Source: Brevibacterium atlanticum (lineage in GTDB: Bacteria > Actinomycetota > Actinomycetes > Actinomycetales > Brevibacteriaceae). From it: a stretch of 64,000 nucleotides of DNA. The first letter of the stretch is position 1, and every line of letters starts with the position of its first letter. The notes under the pieces are model-generated. The model saw only the letters and a program-made list of their open reading frames with translations, did no database searches and was not told where the DNA came from. Of this stretch, positions 34,399 to 42,719 are shown piece by piece. The stretch lies in contig NZ_CP050152.1 of NCBI RefSeq assembly GCF_011617245.1, positions 3,338,503 to 3,402,502 of the forward strand, in the 5' to 3' direction. The position numbers and the translations under genes were made by a program.

Positions 34399-34778
34399 CA
34401 GGACTCCAAATCGTCGGCTATCGCCCGCAGCAGGCTGGCTACCTTGTTCCCGTGCGTGGGATCCGGGTAGCGGCCGTGCTGCAGTCCGTTGTTGAGGTCA
34501 TCCAGTACTTTGATGACATCCTCAACCATAACCGCCATGTCCTCAGCTGGGCGTCGGCGGGCCTTGGAGACTTTGCTCGGAGTGCTCAGCGGGCGGGCTT
34601 TGAGCACCTGTGCTCCGCGGCGGGAATCGACGACGTCGTATTCGAGTCGGGTGCCCTTGGTGACCTCGAGTCCCTCGGGCAGCACGGAGGAGTGGAGGAA
34701 GGCCTGGGAGCCGTCCTCGGCGACGACGAAGCCGAATCCCTTGTCGGTGTCGAACCATTTCACGCGTCCGGTAGGCAT
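34398..34778 (-). CDS. Cold-shock domain protein with helical extension
   Basis: A 126-residue protein. The cold-shock domain (MPTGRVKWFDTDKGFGFVVAEDGSQAFLHSSVL, about 1-65, with RNP1 KGFGFV and RNP2 AFLHSS) binds single-stranded RNA or DNA. A C-terminal extension (about 75-126) is helical and unlike the usual 67-residue Csp, as in mycobacterial CspB. The ATG at 34778 follows AAGAAAGGACATC; the frame is open to 34979 without similarity. Heads the csp-DUF3027-MFS operon; a repeat-rich leader precedes it. Confidence 0.88.
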   Translation of the reverse strand: MPTGRVKWFDTDKGFGFVVAEDGSQAFLHSSVLPEGLEVTKGTRLEYDVVDSRRGAQVLKARPLSTPSKVSKARRRPAEDMAVMVEDVIKVLDDLNNGLQHGRYPDPTHGNKVASLLRAIADDLES

Positions 34779-34792
34779 GATGTCCTTTCTTC

Positions 34793-34910
34793 TGGCGCCC
34801 GCCGCTGAGGCGGGCCGTTCTGGTGCCCGCCGCTGGGGCGGGCTGTGCTGGTGTCCGCCGCGGTGGGCGGGTAGTGCTGTTGTCTGTCCGACTAGGTGGG
34901 CGGGCGGTGT
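34793..34910 (-). repeat. Tandem hairpin repeats in the csp leader
   Basis: About four units of 27-33 nt, each carrying a GCCCGCC...GGCGGGC-type arm pair, lie just upstream of the csp start. Units 1 and 2 are nearly identical; 3 and 4 are more decayed. The rest of 34911-35234 shows no gene, apart from the repeat at 35079. Confidence 0.65.
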
Positions 34911-35078
34911 CGGTGTGGGATGGCGCCTGATCTGCTGGATCGTCCGACCGACACGAGGCGCGGACCCGCGCATATCCATGGGCCCATTCAGACTCGCGCA
35001 GGCTCGCTCGGTTCGAAGGTGCGCGCCGGCGCTCCAGGTGGCGCGTCACATACTCGGCGATGCTGCGGGAGCGGGCGG

Positions 35079-35097
35079 CCGCCTCGGCGAGGGGACC
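35079..35097 (-). repeat. Dispersed 19-mer GATTCCCTCGCCGAGGYGG
   Basis: Reads GGTCCCCTCGCCGAGGCGG-like on the minus strand, two mismatches; intergenic. Confidence 0.5.
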
Positions 35098-35234
35098 TGA
35101 CTGAGCATCCCGATCACTGTGACCTGGCTGCTCGGTCGAGCCCGGCTGCTCGGCGCGGCCGGTCCGATCACTCGGTCGGGGCGGATCTCACGGGGATCGT
35201 TCCGCTCACCGGCCCGGAGGGAGAAGCGTTGGAA

Positions 35235-35465
35235 TCAGCTGCGGCCCACCTCGGTCTGTCTGCGTCTGAGCGCCGCACGGACCATGGCCACGCAGGCCAG
35301 GACGACGGCGATGGGGACGAGGATCATGGGCAGATAGGTCAGGAACGGGCTGGGTGACATTCCCATCCAGGCCTGGCCGAGCACGCCGATGAGGCCGAGC
35401 GCCCCGATGGCGGCGGCGGCAACCGCTGCGACGACTATGACCGTGTCGACTCGATTGGCTGACAA
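35235..35465 (-). CDS. Small two-helix membrane protein
   Basis: A 76-residue protein with two hydrophobic helices (about 7-29: TVIVVAAVAAAAIGALGLIGVLG; 40-62: FLTYLPMILVPIAVVLACVAMV) and a basic C-terminus (RRRQTEVGRS). The TTG at 35465 is chosen because AGGAAGGA lies 6 nt before it; an ATG-led frame from 35696 would cross the divergent promoter and gene. Divergent from the XPB-associated gene with a 76-nt gap. Function unknown. Confidence 0.7.
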   Translation of the reverse strand: MSANRVDTVIVVAAVAAAAIGALGLIGVLGQAWMGMSPSPFLTYLPMILVPIAVVLACVAMVRAALRRRQTEVGRS

Positions 35466-35527
35466 TGCGCGTCCTTCCTGAAGTTCGCAGTTCCTGTTTC
35501 TCTGCCCCTCCAGTGTACCCCTCGCGA

Positions 35528-35544
35528 TAGACTGAGCGACGATG
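35528..35544 (+). promoter_or_regulatory. -10 with probable leaderless start
   Basis: TAGACT at 35528-35533 is followed after 8 nt by the ATG at 35542; no ribosome binding site. Confidence 0.5.
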
Positions 35545-37686
35545 TCCATGACCTTCAGCCAGTGGCTGTCCCACAGTTCTGATGCCGAGTTCGAGTCCTT
35601 CGTCCGGACACGACGCGACCTCCTCCAACCCGAGTCACCGACGATCGGATCCCTGGCCGCGGCCGCGTCCTCGCGCGTCGGGGTCGCCCGCGGCATCGAG
35701 GCGCTGGATGCCGACGAAATCGACGTCTACATCGCCCTTGCCATGGCCGCCCGCACGACTCCGGAGATCGCAGTCGGTGACAATGCCCATATCGATCCCA
35801 CCCGCGCCGAGGCGGCCCTCCCCCGCCTGCGCGACCTCGGCCTGGTCTGGCCGACGTCCGGGTCCGGTTCGGAGTCGGGATCGGTCGCCGCGCAGCCGGG
35901 CGATCGCGCCGCCCTGCTCGCCGCGCAGCCGGTCTGGCGGATCCAGTCCGAGGCCATCACGCTTCTGCCCACCTCGGCGGCCGACTCTGCGCGCACCCGC
36001 CCGTGGCAGATCGATCCGGCCACGGTCGATGCGAGCACCGCAACGATCGGTCAGGCGCTCATCCACAATTCCGAACAGGCCGCCGTCGCCGAGGTGATCT
36101 CCTCCCTGCGCGGGCTCGTCGACGAACTCTCCGCGACCCCGATCTCACGGCTGACCAGCGGCGGAATCTCGAAGCGGGATGTCTCTCGGCTTGCCCGCAC
36201 CCTCGATCTCGGGCTCGAGCAGACGATCACTCTGCTGCTGGCCGCGAAGTCGCTGCACCTCATCGGCGTGCTCGATGATGCCCTCGACCCGCAGTGGACG
36301 GCCGCCGATGACGCCGAGTCCGCGCTGTCGTCCGATCGTGCCGAACTCTGGGCAGCACTGGTCGGCGCGTGGCTGCGCGAGTCCCTCGACGTCACGCAGC
36401 TCGCGGCCGGGGCGAGTGAGAACGAACGGCTGACGGTGCTCGCCGCACCGAAGAAGTCCCTGTTCAAGGGCCATGGACAGTCGGTGCCGGCGATGCCGCT
36501 GCTGCGCCTGACCGTCCTCGAAATCCTCCACGACATCGGTCTCGGTTCGGCCCGTTCGGCGGGGTGGGTCCATGCCGAGGTGCTGCGCCGCCGGCCCATG
36601 ATCCAGGCGCATGAGCCCGCGATGACCGAGGCGGTTCTGCATACGTGCGTGAGCTTGGGTCTGGCGACCACTCCCCTGCAGCAGCCCGACCATTTCGGGC
36701 CCAGCCGCTTCGGGGTCAGTCTCTCCGCAGGACTGGACGCTGCCCTGGTCGAGCATGCGAAGCAGGATCCGTCGATCGCACCGTTGGGCGTCGCCGTCGA
36801 TGCCCTCGAGGTCCCCGGTGACGTCATCGCCGCGGTGTCCGACGGCCTCGGCGACGAGGTCGACACGGTGCTCATCCAGTCCGATCTCACCGCCGTGGCG
36901 ACCGGTCCGATCGAACCGCGGGTCCATCACATCCTGCGCAGGTACGCCGTCGTCGAGGCCCGCGGGCAGGGCACCGTCTACCGCATCGACGCCGAGACGA
37001 TCGAGGACACGATGCAGTCGGGGGTCAGTGCCGAGGATGCTCTGGCCGAACTCGCCGGCATCAGCGCCGAAGAGCTGCCATCGACTCTGGACTTCCTCGT
37101 GAAGAACACCGCGTCGAAGCTGCGGCGGGTCCGCGTCGCCGGTGCCCGGGCCGTGCTCGTCGTCGACGACCCGGTCGACCTCGATGTCATCCTCTCTGAC
37201 CAGGCGATGCTGCCGGCCGGTCTCGAGCGGCTGGCACCGACGGTCGCGATCGCCCAGCTCGGGCCCGAGCGGACCATGCACCTGCTCGAAGCCGGTGACC
37301 ATCACGCGCTGCTGCATTCGGCGACCGGAACGGTGCGCCGGCGGAAGGTGATCACCCAGTCCGAACCCGAGGTCAATGTGCGCAGGCGTCCGCGGGTCAG
37401 TGACGGCCACCTCGGCGAATACATCCGCATCCTCCGGTCGGCCCCGACCGGGGCGCAGGCGATGGCGAGCAGCGATGAGCCCCTGGGGCATATGGATCGG
37501 CTGCGTGAGGCCGCCGAGGCGAAGCGGCGGGTGGTCATCCGGATCGCGGATTCGCAGGGCCGCGAGCGCACCATCGAGATGCTGCCGGCAACGCTCAACG
37601 CCGGTCGGGTGCGCGGGACGGTCACCTCCACGGGAGCCGAAGCATCCCTGTCGATCGCCCGCATAGTCAGCGTCGACCCCTCCTAA
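35542..37686 (+). CDS. Helicase-associated (XPB/Ssl2-like N-terminal domain) protein
   Basis: A 714-residue protein lacking helicase motifs. The C-terminal half has the Helicase_C_3 / XPB N-terminal-like domain, with VDTVLIQSDLTAVATGPIEPRVHHILRRYAVVEARGQGTVYRIDAETI. Its partner in actinobacteria is the XPB helicase encoded directly downstream (Rv0862c-Rv0861c type pair in mycobacteria); here an IS110 element separates them. It may load or regulate XPB in DNA repair. Stop at 37686 is followed immediately by the insertion site. Confidence 0.85.
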   Translation: MSMTFSQWLSHSSDAEFESFVRTRRDLLQPESPTIGSLAAAASSRVGVARGIEALDADEIDVYIALAMAARTTPEIAVGDNAHIDPTRAEAALPRLRDLGLVWPTSGSGSESGSVAAQPGDRAALLAAQPVWRIQSEAITLLPTSAADSARTRPWQIDPATVDASTATIGQALIHNSEQAAVAEVISSLRGLVDELSATPISRLTSGGISKRDVSRLARTLDLGLEQTITLLLAAKSLHLIGVLDDALDPQWTAADDAESALSSDRAELWAALVGAWLRESLDVTQLAAGASENERLTVLAAPKKSLFKGHGQSVPAMPLLRLTVLEILHDIGLGSARSAGWVHAEVLRRRPMIQAHEPAMTEAVLHTCVSLGLATTPLQQPDHFGPSRFGVSLSAGLDAALVEHAKQDPSIAPLGVAVDALEVPGDVIAAVSDGLGDEVDTVLIQSDLTAVATGPIEPRVHHILRRYAVVEARGQGTVYRIDAETIEDTMQSGVSAEDALAELAGISAEELPSTLDFLVKNTASKLRRVRVAGARAVLVVDDPVDLDVILSDQAMLPAGLERLAPTVAIAQLGPERTMHLLEAGDHHALLHSATGTVRRRKVITQSEPEVNVRRRPRVSDGHLGEYIRILRSAPTGAQAMASSDEPLGHMDRLREAAEAKRRVVIRIADSQGRERTIEMLPATLNAGRVRGTVTSTGAEASLSIARIVSVDPS

Positions 37687-37699
37687 TTACTACTGTGAG

Positions 37700-37912
37700 G
37701 ATTGATAGTGGCTGGTCTGGGACTGGCTGGCAGAGTAGGAACTGACCGTCCCATCGATCATCATGACTCGAATTACTGCTGACTCAGACGATGTCATCGT
37801 CAGGATCTGTCTGATGATCGGTGGGCGGTCGGCCCCGGCTCGGCCCACATCGGTAACTTGATCAGAAGGTTGTCCGTTCCTGACCGAACGTGACTCATCA
37901 CAGTAGTGTTCC
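37700..37912 (+). ncRNA. Predicted bridge RNA of the IS110 element
   Basis: The target-binding loop is closed by a perfect 9-bp stem (CGATCATCA 37755-37763 with TGATGATCG 37812-37820). Its 5' side holds AATTACTGCT (37771-37780), identical at 9 of 10 positions to the left insertion flank plus core (37685-37694). Its 3' side holds CGTCAG (37798-37803), the exact reverse complement of the right core plus flank CTGACG (39079-39084). A TGAC/GTCA hairpin separates them. Downstream, TCACAG (37898-37903) is complementary to the left donor end CTGTGA (37693-37698), and AGAAGG (37864-37869) equals part of the right end (39070-39075), consistent with a donor loop. RNA ends are estimates. Confidence 0.6.
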
Positions 37913-37994
37913 GACGTGACTATCTCCCGGACCGGAGCCGACCGTTCGACGGTCGGACATCATCCGCTCTAACACGGGAGAATCACGAACCGTC

Positions 37995-39062
37995 ATGACT
38001 ATCATCTCGCACTTGTACGCGTTTGTCGTCGGCGTCGACACACACGCGAAGAACCACGTCTACGCCATACTCACCAACCGCGGTGAGCACCTCGATACCC
38101 GCGAATTCCCGACCACGAATACTGGCCTGGCACGCGCGTTGGACTGGGTCGGGCGTCGCACCGGCGGGCACCTGGACACCCTGTGGGTGATCGAAGGCAT
38201 CGGCACCTACGGAGCGATCCTGGCCGAGAACGTCGCTGAGGCTGGGTATACGGTCGCCGAGGCCGCGAGCATGAGTGCCCGCGACCGTCACAGCACGGGT
38301 AAGGATGACCAGATCGACGCCCGCAGAATCGCGACCACCGTCCTGCCCTTGGAGCAGTCGCGGCTGCGCGTGCCCAGACAGGCCGATGGGCCGCGTCAGG
38401 GACTGCGGATCCTCGTGGGTGCCCGCGAGTCCATGACGCGGGAGAAGACCCGCACCATCAACGCGCTGACCGCGTTGTTGCGGGCGAACGATCTCGGTAT
38501 CGATGCCCGACGGAAACTGTCAGTCGCCAAGATCCGCACGGTGTCGAAATGGCGGGGCCGGAACGAGCCTGTGGCCCGTTGTGAAGCACGTCGGGAAGCG
38601 ATCCGGTTAGCCAAACGCGTCATCGAACTCGATGCCGACATCAAGGATTACGCCACACGGATTCTGGCTCTGGTGAAGGACAGTCCTGCCGCTGTGCTGC
38701 TGGCCCAGCCGGGGATCGGACCGATCACTGCCGCCGTGTTCTATCTGGCGTGGTCTCATCCAGGACGGGTGCATTCCGAGGCTGCGTTCGCGAAGCTGGC
38801 GGGGGTGAATCCGATCCCAGCATCGTCGGGCAATGTGGTGAGATTCCGACTCAACCGCAGCGGGGACCGCCGGTTGAACTCCGCGTTGTACATGGTGGCC
38901 ATCACGAAGCTGTCCTTCGATGAGGAGACCCGAGCGTACATGGCTAAACGACTTGGGGAAGGGAAGTCGAAGAAGGAGGCTATCCGGTGTATCAAGCGGT
39001 TTGTGGCCCGGAGAGTTTATCGGCTTCTCGAGGCGACGAGCGTGGTTGGGCAGGCCGCTTGA
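37995..39062 (+). CDS. IS110-family transposase (bridge recombinase)
   Basis: A 355-residue DEDD recombinase, intact. The RuvC-like N-terminal domain has Asp15 (VVGVDTHAKNH), Glu67 (WVIEGIG), Asp105 and Asp108 (GKDDQIDARR); the C-terminal Tnp domain has LLAQPGIGPITAAVFYLAW, KLAGVNPIPASSGN with the candidate nucleophilic Ser, and RLNSALYMVAI. Members use a non-coding RNA from the element end to choose donor and target. No frameshift or stop; likely active or recent. No ribosome binding site is obvious; GGGAGAATC lies 10-20 nt before the ATG. Confidence 0.95.
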   Translation: MTIISHLYAFVVGVDTHAKNHVYAILTNRGEHLDTREFPTTNTGLARALDWVGRRTGGHLDTLWVIEGIGTYGAILAENVAEAGYTVAEAASMSARDRHSTGKDDQIDARRIATTVLPLEQSRLRVPRQADGPRQGLRILVGARESMTREKTRTINALTALLRANDLGIDARRKLSVAKIRTVSKWRGRNEPVARCEARREAIRLAKRVIELDADIKDYATRILALVKDSPAAVLLAQPGIGPITAAVFYLAWSHPGRVHSEAAFAKLAGVNPIPASSGNVVRFRLNRSGDRRLNSALYMVAITKLSFDEETRAYMAKRLGEGKSKKEAIRCIKRFVARRVYRLLEATSVVGQAA

Positions 39063-39077
39063 CAAGCATAGAAGGAT

Positions 39078-39127
39078 CCTGACGGCGGCCCAGCAACCTG
39101 GCGCCAGGTTGCTGGGCCGCCGTCAGG
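39078..39127. repeat. Palindromic element copy 1 (P1), IS insertion target
   Basis: A perfect 50-bp palindrome, 25-nt arms starting CCTGACGGCGGCCCAG and meeting at GGC/GCC. Its left edge carries the right end of the IS. It would lie right after the XPB-associated gene in the empty site, so it probably served as that gene's terminator. Nothing else is seen up to 39218, apart from a GGGGAC/GTCCCC hairpin at about 39154-39170. Confidence 0.9.
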
Positions 39128-39218
39128 TAGCACGGGAGGGAACAATTGGGGCGGGGGACGTGTTGTCCCCTCTGGTGTCTACGCACCTGTGAAGTGCACT
39201 CGTGAAATGGGAGTCTGA

Positions 39219-40853
39219 ATGAATGGTCCGCTGATCGTGCAGTCCGACCGGACTGTGCTGCTCGAATCGGGACATCCCCTGGCCGTCGAGGCGGCCGTGG
39301 CGATCGCCCCGTTCGCTCAGCTGTCGCGGACCCCCGAGTACATCCACACCTATACGATCACTCCGCTGGGCCTGTGGAACGCCCGGGCCAGCGGTCACGA
39401 CGCCGAATCCGTCGTCGATGTGCTCCTCGAGTTCGCGAAGTACCCGGTCCCGCACGAACTGCTCGTCGACATCGTCGACATCATGGATCGCTTCGGCGTC
39501 CTCACCCTCATCGACCACCCGATCCACGGACTCACCCTGACCTCCACGGAGACGGGTCTGCTCGATGAGCTGGTCGGCCAGCCCGACCTCGTCGGCAAGT
39601 TCGGCAAGCGCATCGACGACGAATCCGTCCTCGTGCACCCGTCCGAACGCGGCGAGCTCAAACATGCGCTGCTGCAGCTGGGTCACCCGGTCTCCGACCA
39701 TGCCGGCTATGTCGACGGCGAGGCGCATGAGATCGCTCTGTCCGATGACGCCCACGGCGGCCAGTGGCATCTGCGCGACTACCAGAAACAGGCCATCGAC
39801 CAGTCCCTGTCCGGTGAGTCCGGGGTCGTCGTGCTGCCCTGCGGGGCGGGCAAGACCGTCGTCGGAGTGGCCACGATGTCGCGGGTGCAGACGACTACGC
39901 TCATCCTGGTGACGAACTCGGTCTCGGCGAAGCAGTGGAAGGACGAGATCCTGCGTCGGACCAGCCTGACCGAGGACGAGATCGGCGAATACTCCGGGTC
40001 GACGAAGGAGATCCGGCCGATCACCATCGCCACCTACCAGGTGCTCACGACTCGACGGAAGGGCTCCTACCTCCACCTCGAACTCCTCGACGCCAAGGAC
40101 TGGGGCCTGGTGATCTATGACGAAGTGCACCTGCTGCCGGCTCCGATCTTCCGACTCACCGCAAGCCTGCAGGCCAGGCGCCGGTTGGGTCTGACCGCGA
40201 CGCTGGTGCGAGAGGACGGCCGGGAGGACGAGGTGTTCTCGCTCATCGGACCCAAGCAGTACGAAGCGCCGTGGAAGGAGCTCGAGCGGCTCGGCTACAT
40301 CGCCTCGGCGAGCTGCCACGAGGTGCGTGTGCGCCTCGACGGCGGAACCCGCACAGCCTATGCCCGGGCCGACGGTGAGGACCGGTACCGCCTGGCCGCG
40401 ACCTCGGATGCGAAGCTGCCGATCGTCTCCGAACTCGTCGCCGACCATCCGGATGCGCAGATCCTCGTCATCGGCCAGTACCTCGACCAGCTCGAGGAGA
40501 TCGGGGCCGAACTCGGCGCCCCGGTGCTGACCGGGCAGACCCCGGAGTCGGTGCGCCAGGAGCTCTTCCGCGAGTTCCGCTCCGGTGAGATCCCCGTGCT
40601 CGTGGTCTCGAAGGTCGCGAACTTCTCTGTGGACTTACCGGCCGCCTCGGTGGCGATTCAGGTCTCCGGCGCCTTCGGCTCGAGGCAGGAGGAAGCCCAG
40701 CGACTCGGACGGATCTTGCGCCCGAAGGAGGACAGGGGTTCCGCGACGTTCTACACCGTGGTCGCCGCCGACACCGTCGACGAACACTTCGCCGCCCAAC
40801 GCCGCCGCTTCCTCACCGAGCAGGGATACAGCTACAACATCGAGGTCCGCTGA
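39219..40853 (+). CDS. XPB/ERCC3-type DNA repair helicase
   Basis: A 544-residue SF2 helicase. N-terminal damage-recognition-like domain, then Walker A PCGAGKTVVG (about 206-215), YDEVHLLP (motif II, about 300), LGLTATLVREDGREDE (motif III), and the C-terminal AAVAIQVSGAFGSRQEEAQRLGRILRPKEDRGSATFYTVV (motifs V-VI) with the terminal RRRFLTEQGY. All catalytic residues present. ATG at 39219 with GGGAG upstream. Normally next to the helicase-associated gene. Predicted 3'-5' DNA helicase in nucleotide excision repair. Confidence 0.93.
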   Translation: MNGPLIVQSDRTVLLESGHPLAVEAAVAIAPFAQLSRTPEYIHTYTITPLGLWNARASGHDAESVVDVLLEFAKYPVPHELLVDIVDIMDRFGVLTLIDHPIHGLTLTSTETGLLDELVGQPDLVGKFGKRIDDESVLVHPSERGELKHALLQLGHPVSDHAGYVDGEAHEIALSDDAHGGQWHLRDYQKQAIDQSLSGESGVVVLPCGAGKTVVGVATMSRVQTTTLILVTNSVSAKQWKDEILRRTSLTEDEIGEYSGSTKEIRPITIATYQVLTTRRKGSYLHLELLDAKDWGLVIYDEVHLLPAPIFRLTASLQARRRLGLTATLVREDGREDEVFSLIGPKQYEAPWKELERLGYIASASCHEVRVRLDGGTRTAYARADGEDRYRLAATSDAKLPIVSELVADHPDAQILVIGQYLDQLEEIGAELGAPVLTGQTPESVRQELFREFRSGEIPVLVVSKVANFSVDLPAASVAIQVSGAFGSRQEEAQRLGRILRPKEDRGSATFYTVVAADTVDEHFAAQRRRFLTEQGYSYNIEVR

Positions 40854-40857
40854 CCTT

Positions 40858-40921
40858 CCTGCTACCTGACGGCGGCCCAGCAACCTGGCGCCAGGTAGCT
40901 GGGCCGCCGTCAGGTAGCAGG
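40858..40921. repeat. Palindromic element copy 2 (P2)
   Basis: A 64-bp palindrome with one mismatch, arms 40858-40889 and 40890-40921, same core as P1 with CCTGCTA extensions. It begins 5 nt after the XPB stop and ends 21 nt before the ABC-F stop, so it is well placed as a bidirectional terminator. Confidence 0.9.
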
Positions 40922-40941
40922 TAGAAGCGGAGGAGCTGGGA

Positions 40942-42618
40942 TCATCGGGAGCGAGCCACACGCCCCTCTTCCCAGACTGGCGTCGTCGACTCATAGACCT
41001 CGCCGTCGGACCCGAAGACGAGGAACCGGTCGAAGTCGCGGGCGAACCAGCGATCGTGGGTGACGGCGAGCACCGTACCGTCGAAAGCCGTCAGCGCATC
41101 CTGCAGAGCCTCGGCGGAGACGAGGTCGAGGTTGTCCGTCGGTTCGTCGAGGAGCAGCAGTGTCGCCCCCGCCAGTTCGAGCAGAAGGATCTGCACGCGC
41201 GCCTGCTGCCCGCCCGAGAGCGACTCGAAGGTCTGCTCGGCGGCACCGGCGAGTTCGTAGCGGGCGAGCGCCCGCGAGGCCGGTTCCCGGGGAAGTCCGT
41301 TCCGATGTTCGTCCCCGCGATGGAGGATGTCGAGCAGAGTGCGACCATGCAGATCCGGTCGGCCGTGCGTCTGCGCGAACCAGCCCGGACGAACTCTGGC
41401 TCCCAGCTTCACCTGACCCGAATGTTCGACCGGGGCGATCTCGACGTCGGAGACCGGACGGTGCTCCGTCTCCGGGTCGGTGCCGCCAGCGGCGAGCAGC
41501 CGCAGGAAGTGGGACTTGCCCGAGCCGTTCGAGCCGAGCACTGCGACCCGGTCCCCGTAATGGACTTCGAGGTCGAAGGGCAGCATGAGATTCGTCAGTT
41601 CGAGGTCGTGTGCTCGGATGGCGATCTTCCCGGTCCGCCCGCCTGCCAGGCGCATCCCCAGATTCTGCTCGCGTGGCATCGCCTCGGGAGGCCCGGCGGT
41701 CTCGAAGCGCTCGAGCCTGGTCTGGGCCGCCCGGTATCGGGACGTCATGTCCGAGTTGTATGCGGCCTTCTGCTTGTACATCTGCACCAGCGCGCGCAGC
41801 TTCGCATGTTCCTCGTCCCACCGCTTGCGCAGCTCTTCGAGACGGTCGAACCGGGACTGTCTGGCCTCGTGGTAGCTTTCGAAGCCGCCCGGGTGAGTCC
41901 AGGCGGTGTTCCCGGCGGCCGAGAGTTCGAGGGTGATGATCTCCGAGGCGGCCCGGGCCAGCAGCTCACGATCGTGGGAGACGAAGAGGACGGATTTGTC
42001 GGTGTCCCGCAGCTGGTCCTCAAGCCACCGTTTGCCCGGCACGTCGAGGAAGTTGTCCGGTTCGTCGAGGACGAGGACATCGTCGCCGCCGCGCAGCAGG
42101 GCCTCGAGGATGAGCCTCTTCTGCTCCCCTCCGGACAGGGTCGCAGTCGCCCGGTCCCGGCACCGATCGAAGGGCATTCCCAGCGCCGAGGTGGTGCAGG
42201 TGTCCCACAGCACCTCCGCTTCGTATCCTCCGACTTCACCCCATTCGCCGAGAGCAGCAGCGTAGGCCATCTGCACGTTCGTCGAATCCCCATCGGACCC
42301 GAGCAGACGTTCCTCGGCCCGTCTGACCTGGGCGGCCGCCTTGCGGATGCGCTTCGGCGCCACCTCTTCGAGCGCCTCGGCGATGGTGCCGGCGGTGATG
42401 AACTGGCGCATCAGACCGACGCTGCCGGTGTGGGAGACGGAACCTTCGTCCGGGGCGATCTCCCCGGTCAGCAACCTCAGCAGGGTTGTCTTCCCTGCCC
42501 CGTTGGCACCGATGAGTGCGGCTTTGGCCCCATCACCGACACGAAACGACACCCCACCGAGGAGCGGTCGGCCGTCTGCGAGTGTGTACGAGACGTCATT
42601 GATCTCTATATGGCCCAT
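40942..42618 (-). CDS. ABC-F family ATPase
   Basis: A 558-residue protein with two ATP-binding cassettes and no membrane domain. Walker A: GANGAGKTT (about 38-46) and GSNGSGKSH (about 365); signature motifs LSGGEQKR and LSGGQQAR; Walker B VLVLDEPDNFLD and LLLLDEPTDNLDL; an inter-domain linker with Lys/Arg-rich helices. ABC-F proteins act on the ribosome in translation control or antibiotic protection; which applies here is not visible. Start at 42618; GTT-GTCTCC gives only a weak ribosome binding site. Confidence 0.9.
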   Translation of the reverse strand: MGHIEINDVSYTLADGRPLLGGVSFRVGDGAKAALIGANGAGKTTLLRLLTGEIAPDEGSVSHTGSVGLMRQFITAGTIAEALEEVAPKRIRKAAAQVRRAEERLLGSDGDSTNVQMAYAAALGEWGEVGGYEAEVLWDTCTTSALGMPFDRCRDRATATLSGGEQKRLILEALLRGGDDVLVLDEPDNFLDVPGKRWLEDQLRDTDKSVLFVSHDRELLARAASEIITLELSAAGNTAWTHPGGFESYHEARQSRFDRLEELRKRWDEEHAKLRALVQMYKQKAAYNSDMTSRYRAAQTRLERFETAGPPEAMPREQNLGMRLAGGRTGKIAIRAHDLELTNLMLPFDLEVHYGDRVAVLGSNGSGKSHFLRLLAAGGTDPETEHRPVSDVEIAPVEHSGQVKLGARVRPGWFAQTHGRPDLHGRTLLDILHRGDEHRNGLPREPASRALARYELAGAAEQTFESLSGGQQARVQILLLELAGATLLLLDEPTDNLDLVSAEALQDALTAFDGTVLAVTHDRWFARDFDRFLVFGSDGEVYESTTPVWEEGRVARSR

Positions 42619-42661
42619 GGAGACAACCTATCAACGCTTCTTCCCAGCGGACACGCCCCGG

Positions 42662-42719
42662 ACTACCTGACGGCGGCCCAGCAACCTGGTGCCAGGTTGC
42701 TGGGCCGCCGTCAGGTAGT
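42662..42719. repeat. Palindromic element copy 3 (P3)
   Basis: A 58-bp palindrome, arms 42662-42690 and 42691-42719, one central mismatch. It overlaps the last codons and stop of the transporter gene and lies 43 nt upstream of the ABC-F start, so it probably ends the transporter transcript. Confidence 0.9.

Larger units (their letters stand above)
37693..39078 (+). mobile_element. IS110-family insertion sequence, complete
   Basis: About 1386 bp, bounded by a CT dinucleotide on both sides (left CT 37693-37694, right CT 39079-39080), with no terminal inverted repeats, as usual for the family. The transposase is intact. A 300-nt non-coding left end and a very short right end place it in the IS110 (not IS1111) group. 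Left flank AATTACTA and right flank GACGGCGG rebuild an empty site at the outer edge of palindrome copy 1. Ends uncertain by 1-2 nt because of the core. Confidence 0.8.

Noticed and set aside
34793..34910. CRISPR-like array
   Set aside because: Only four imperfect units without spacers of regular size, and no cas genes.
37690..37903. ACTACTGTGA/TCACAGTAGT as IS terminal inverted repeats
   Set aside because: Both copies are at the left end, 200 nt apart; the family lacks terminal repeats. Better explained as donor end and its guide.
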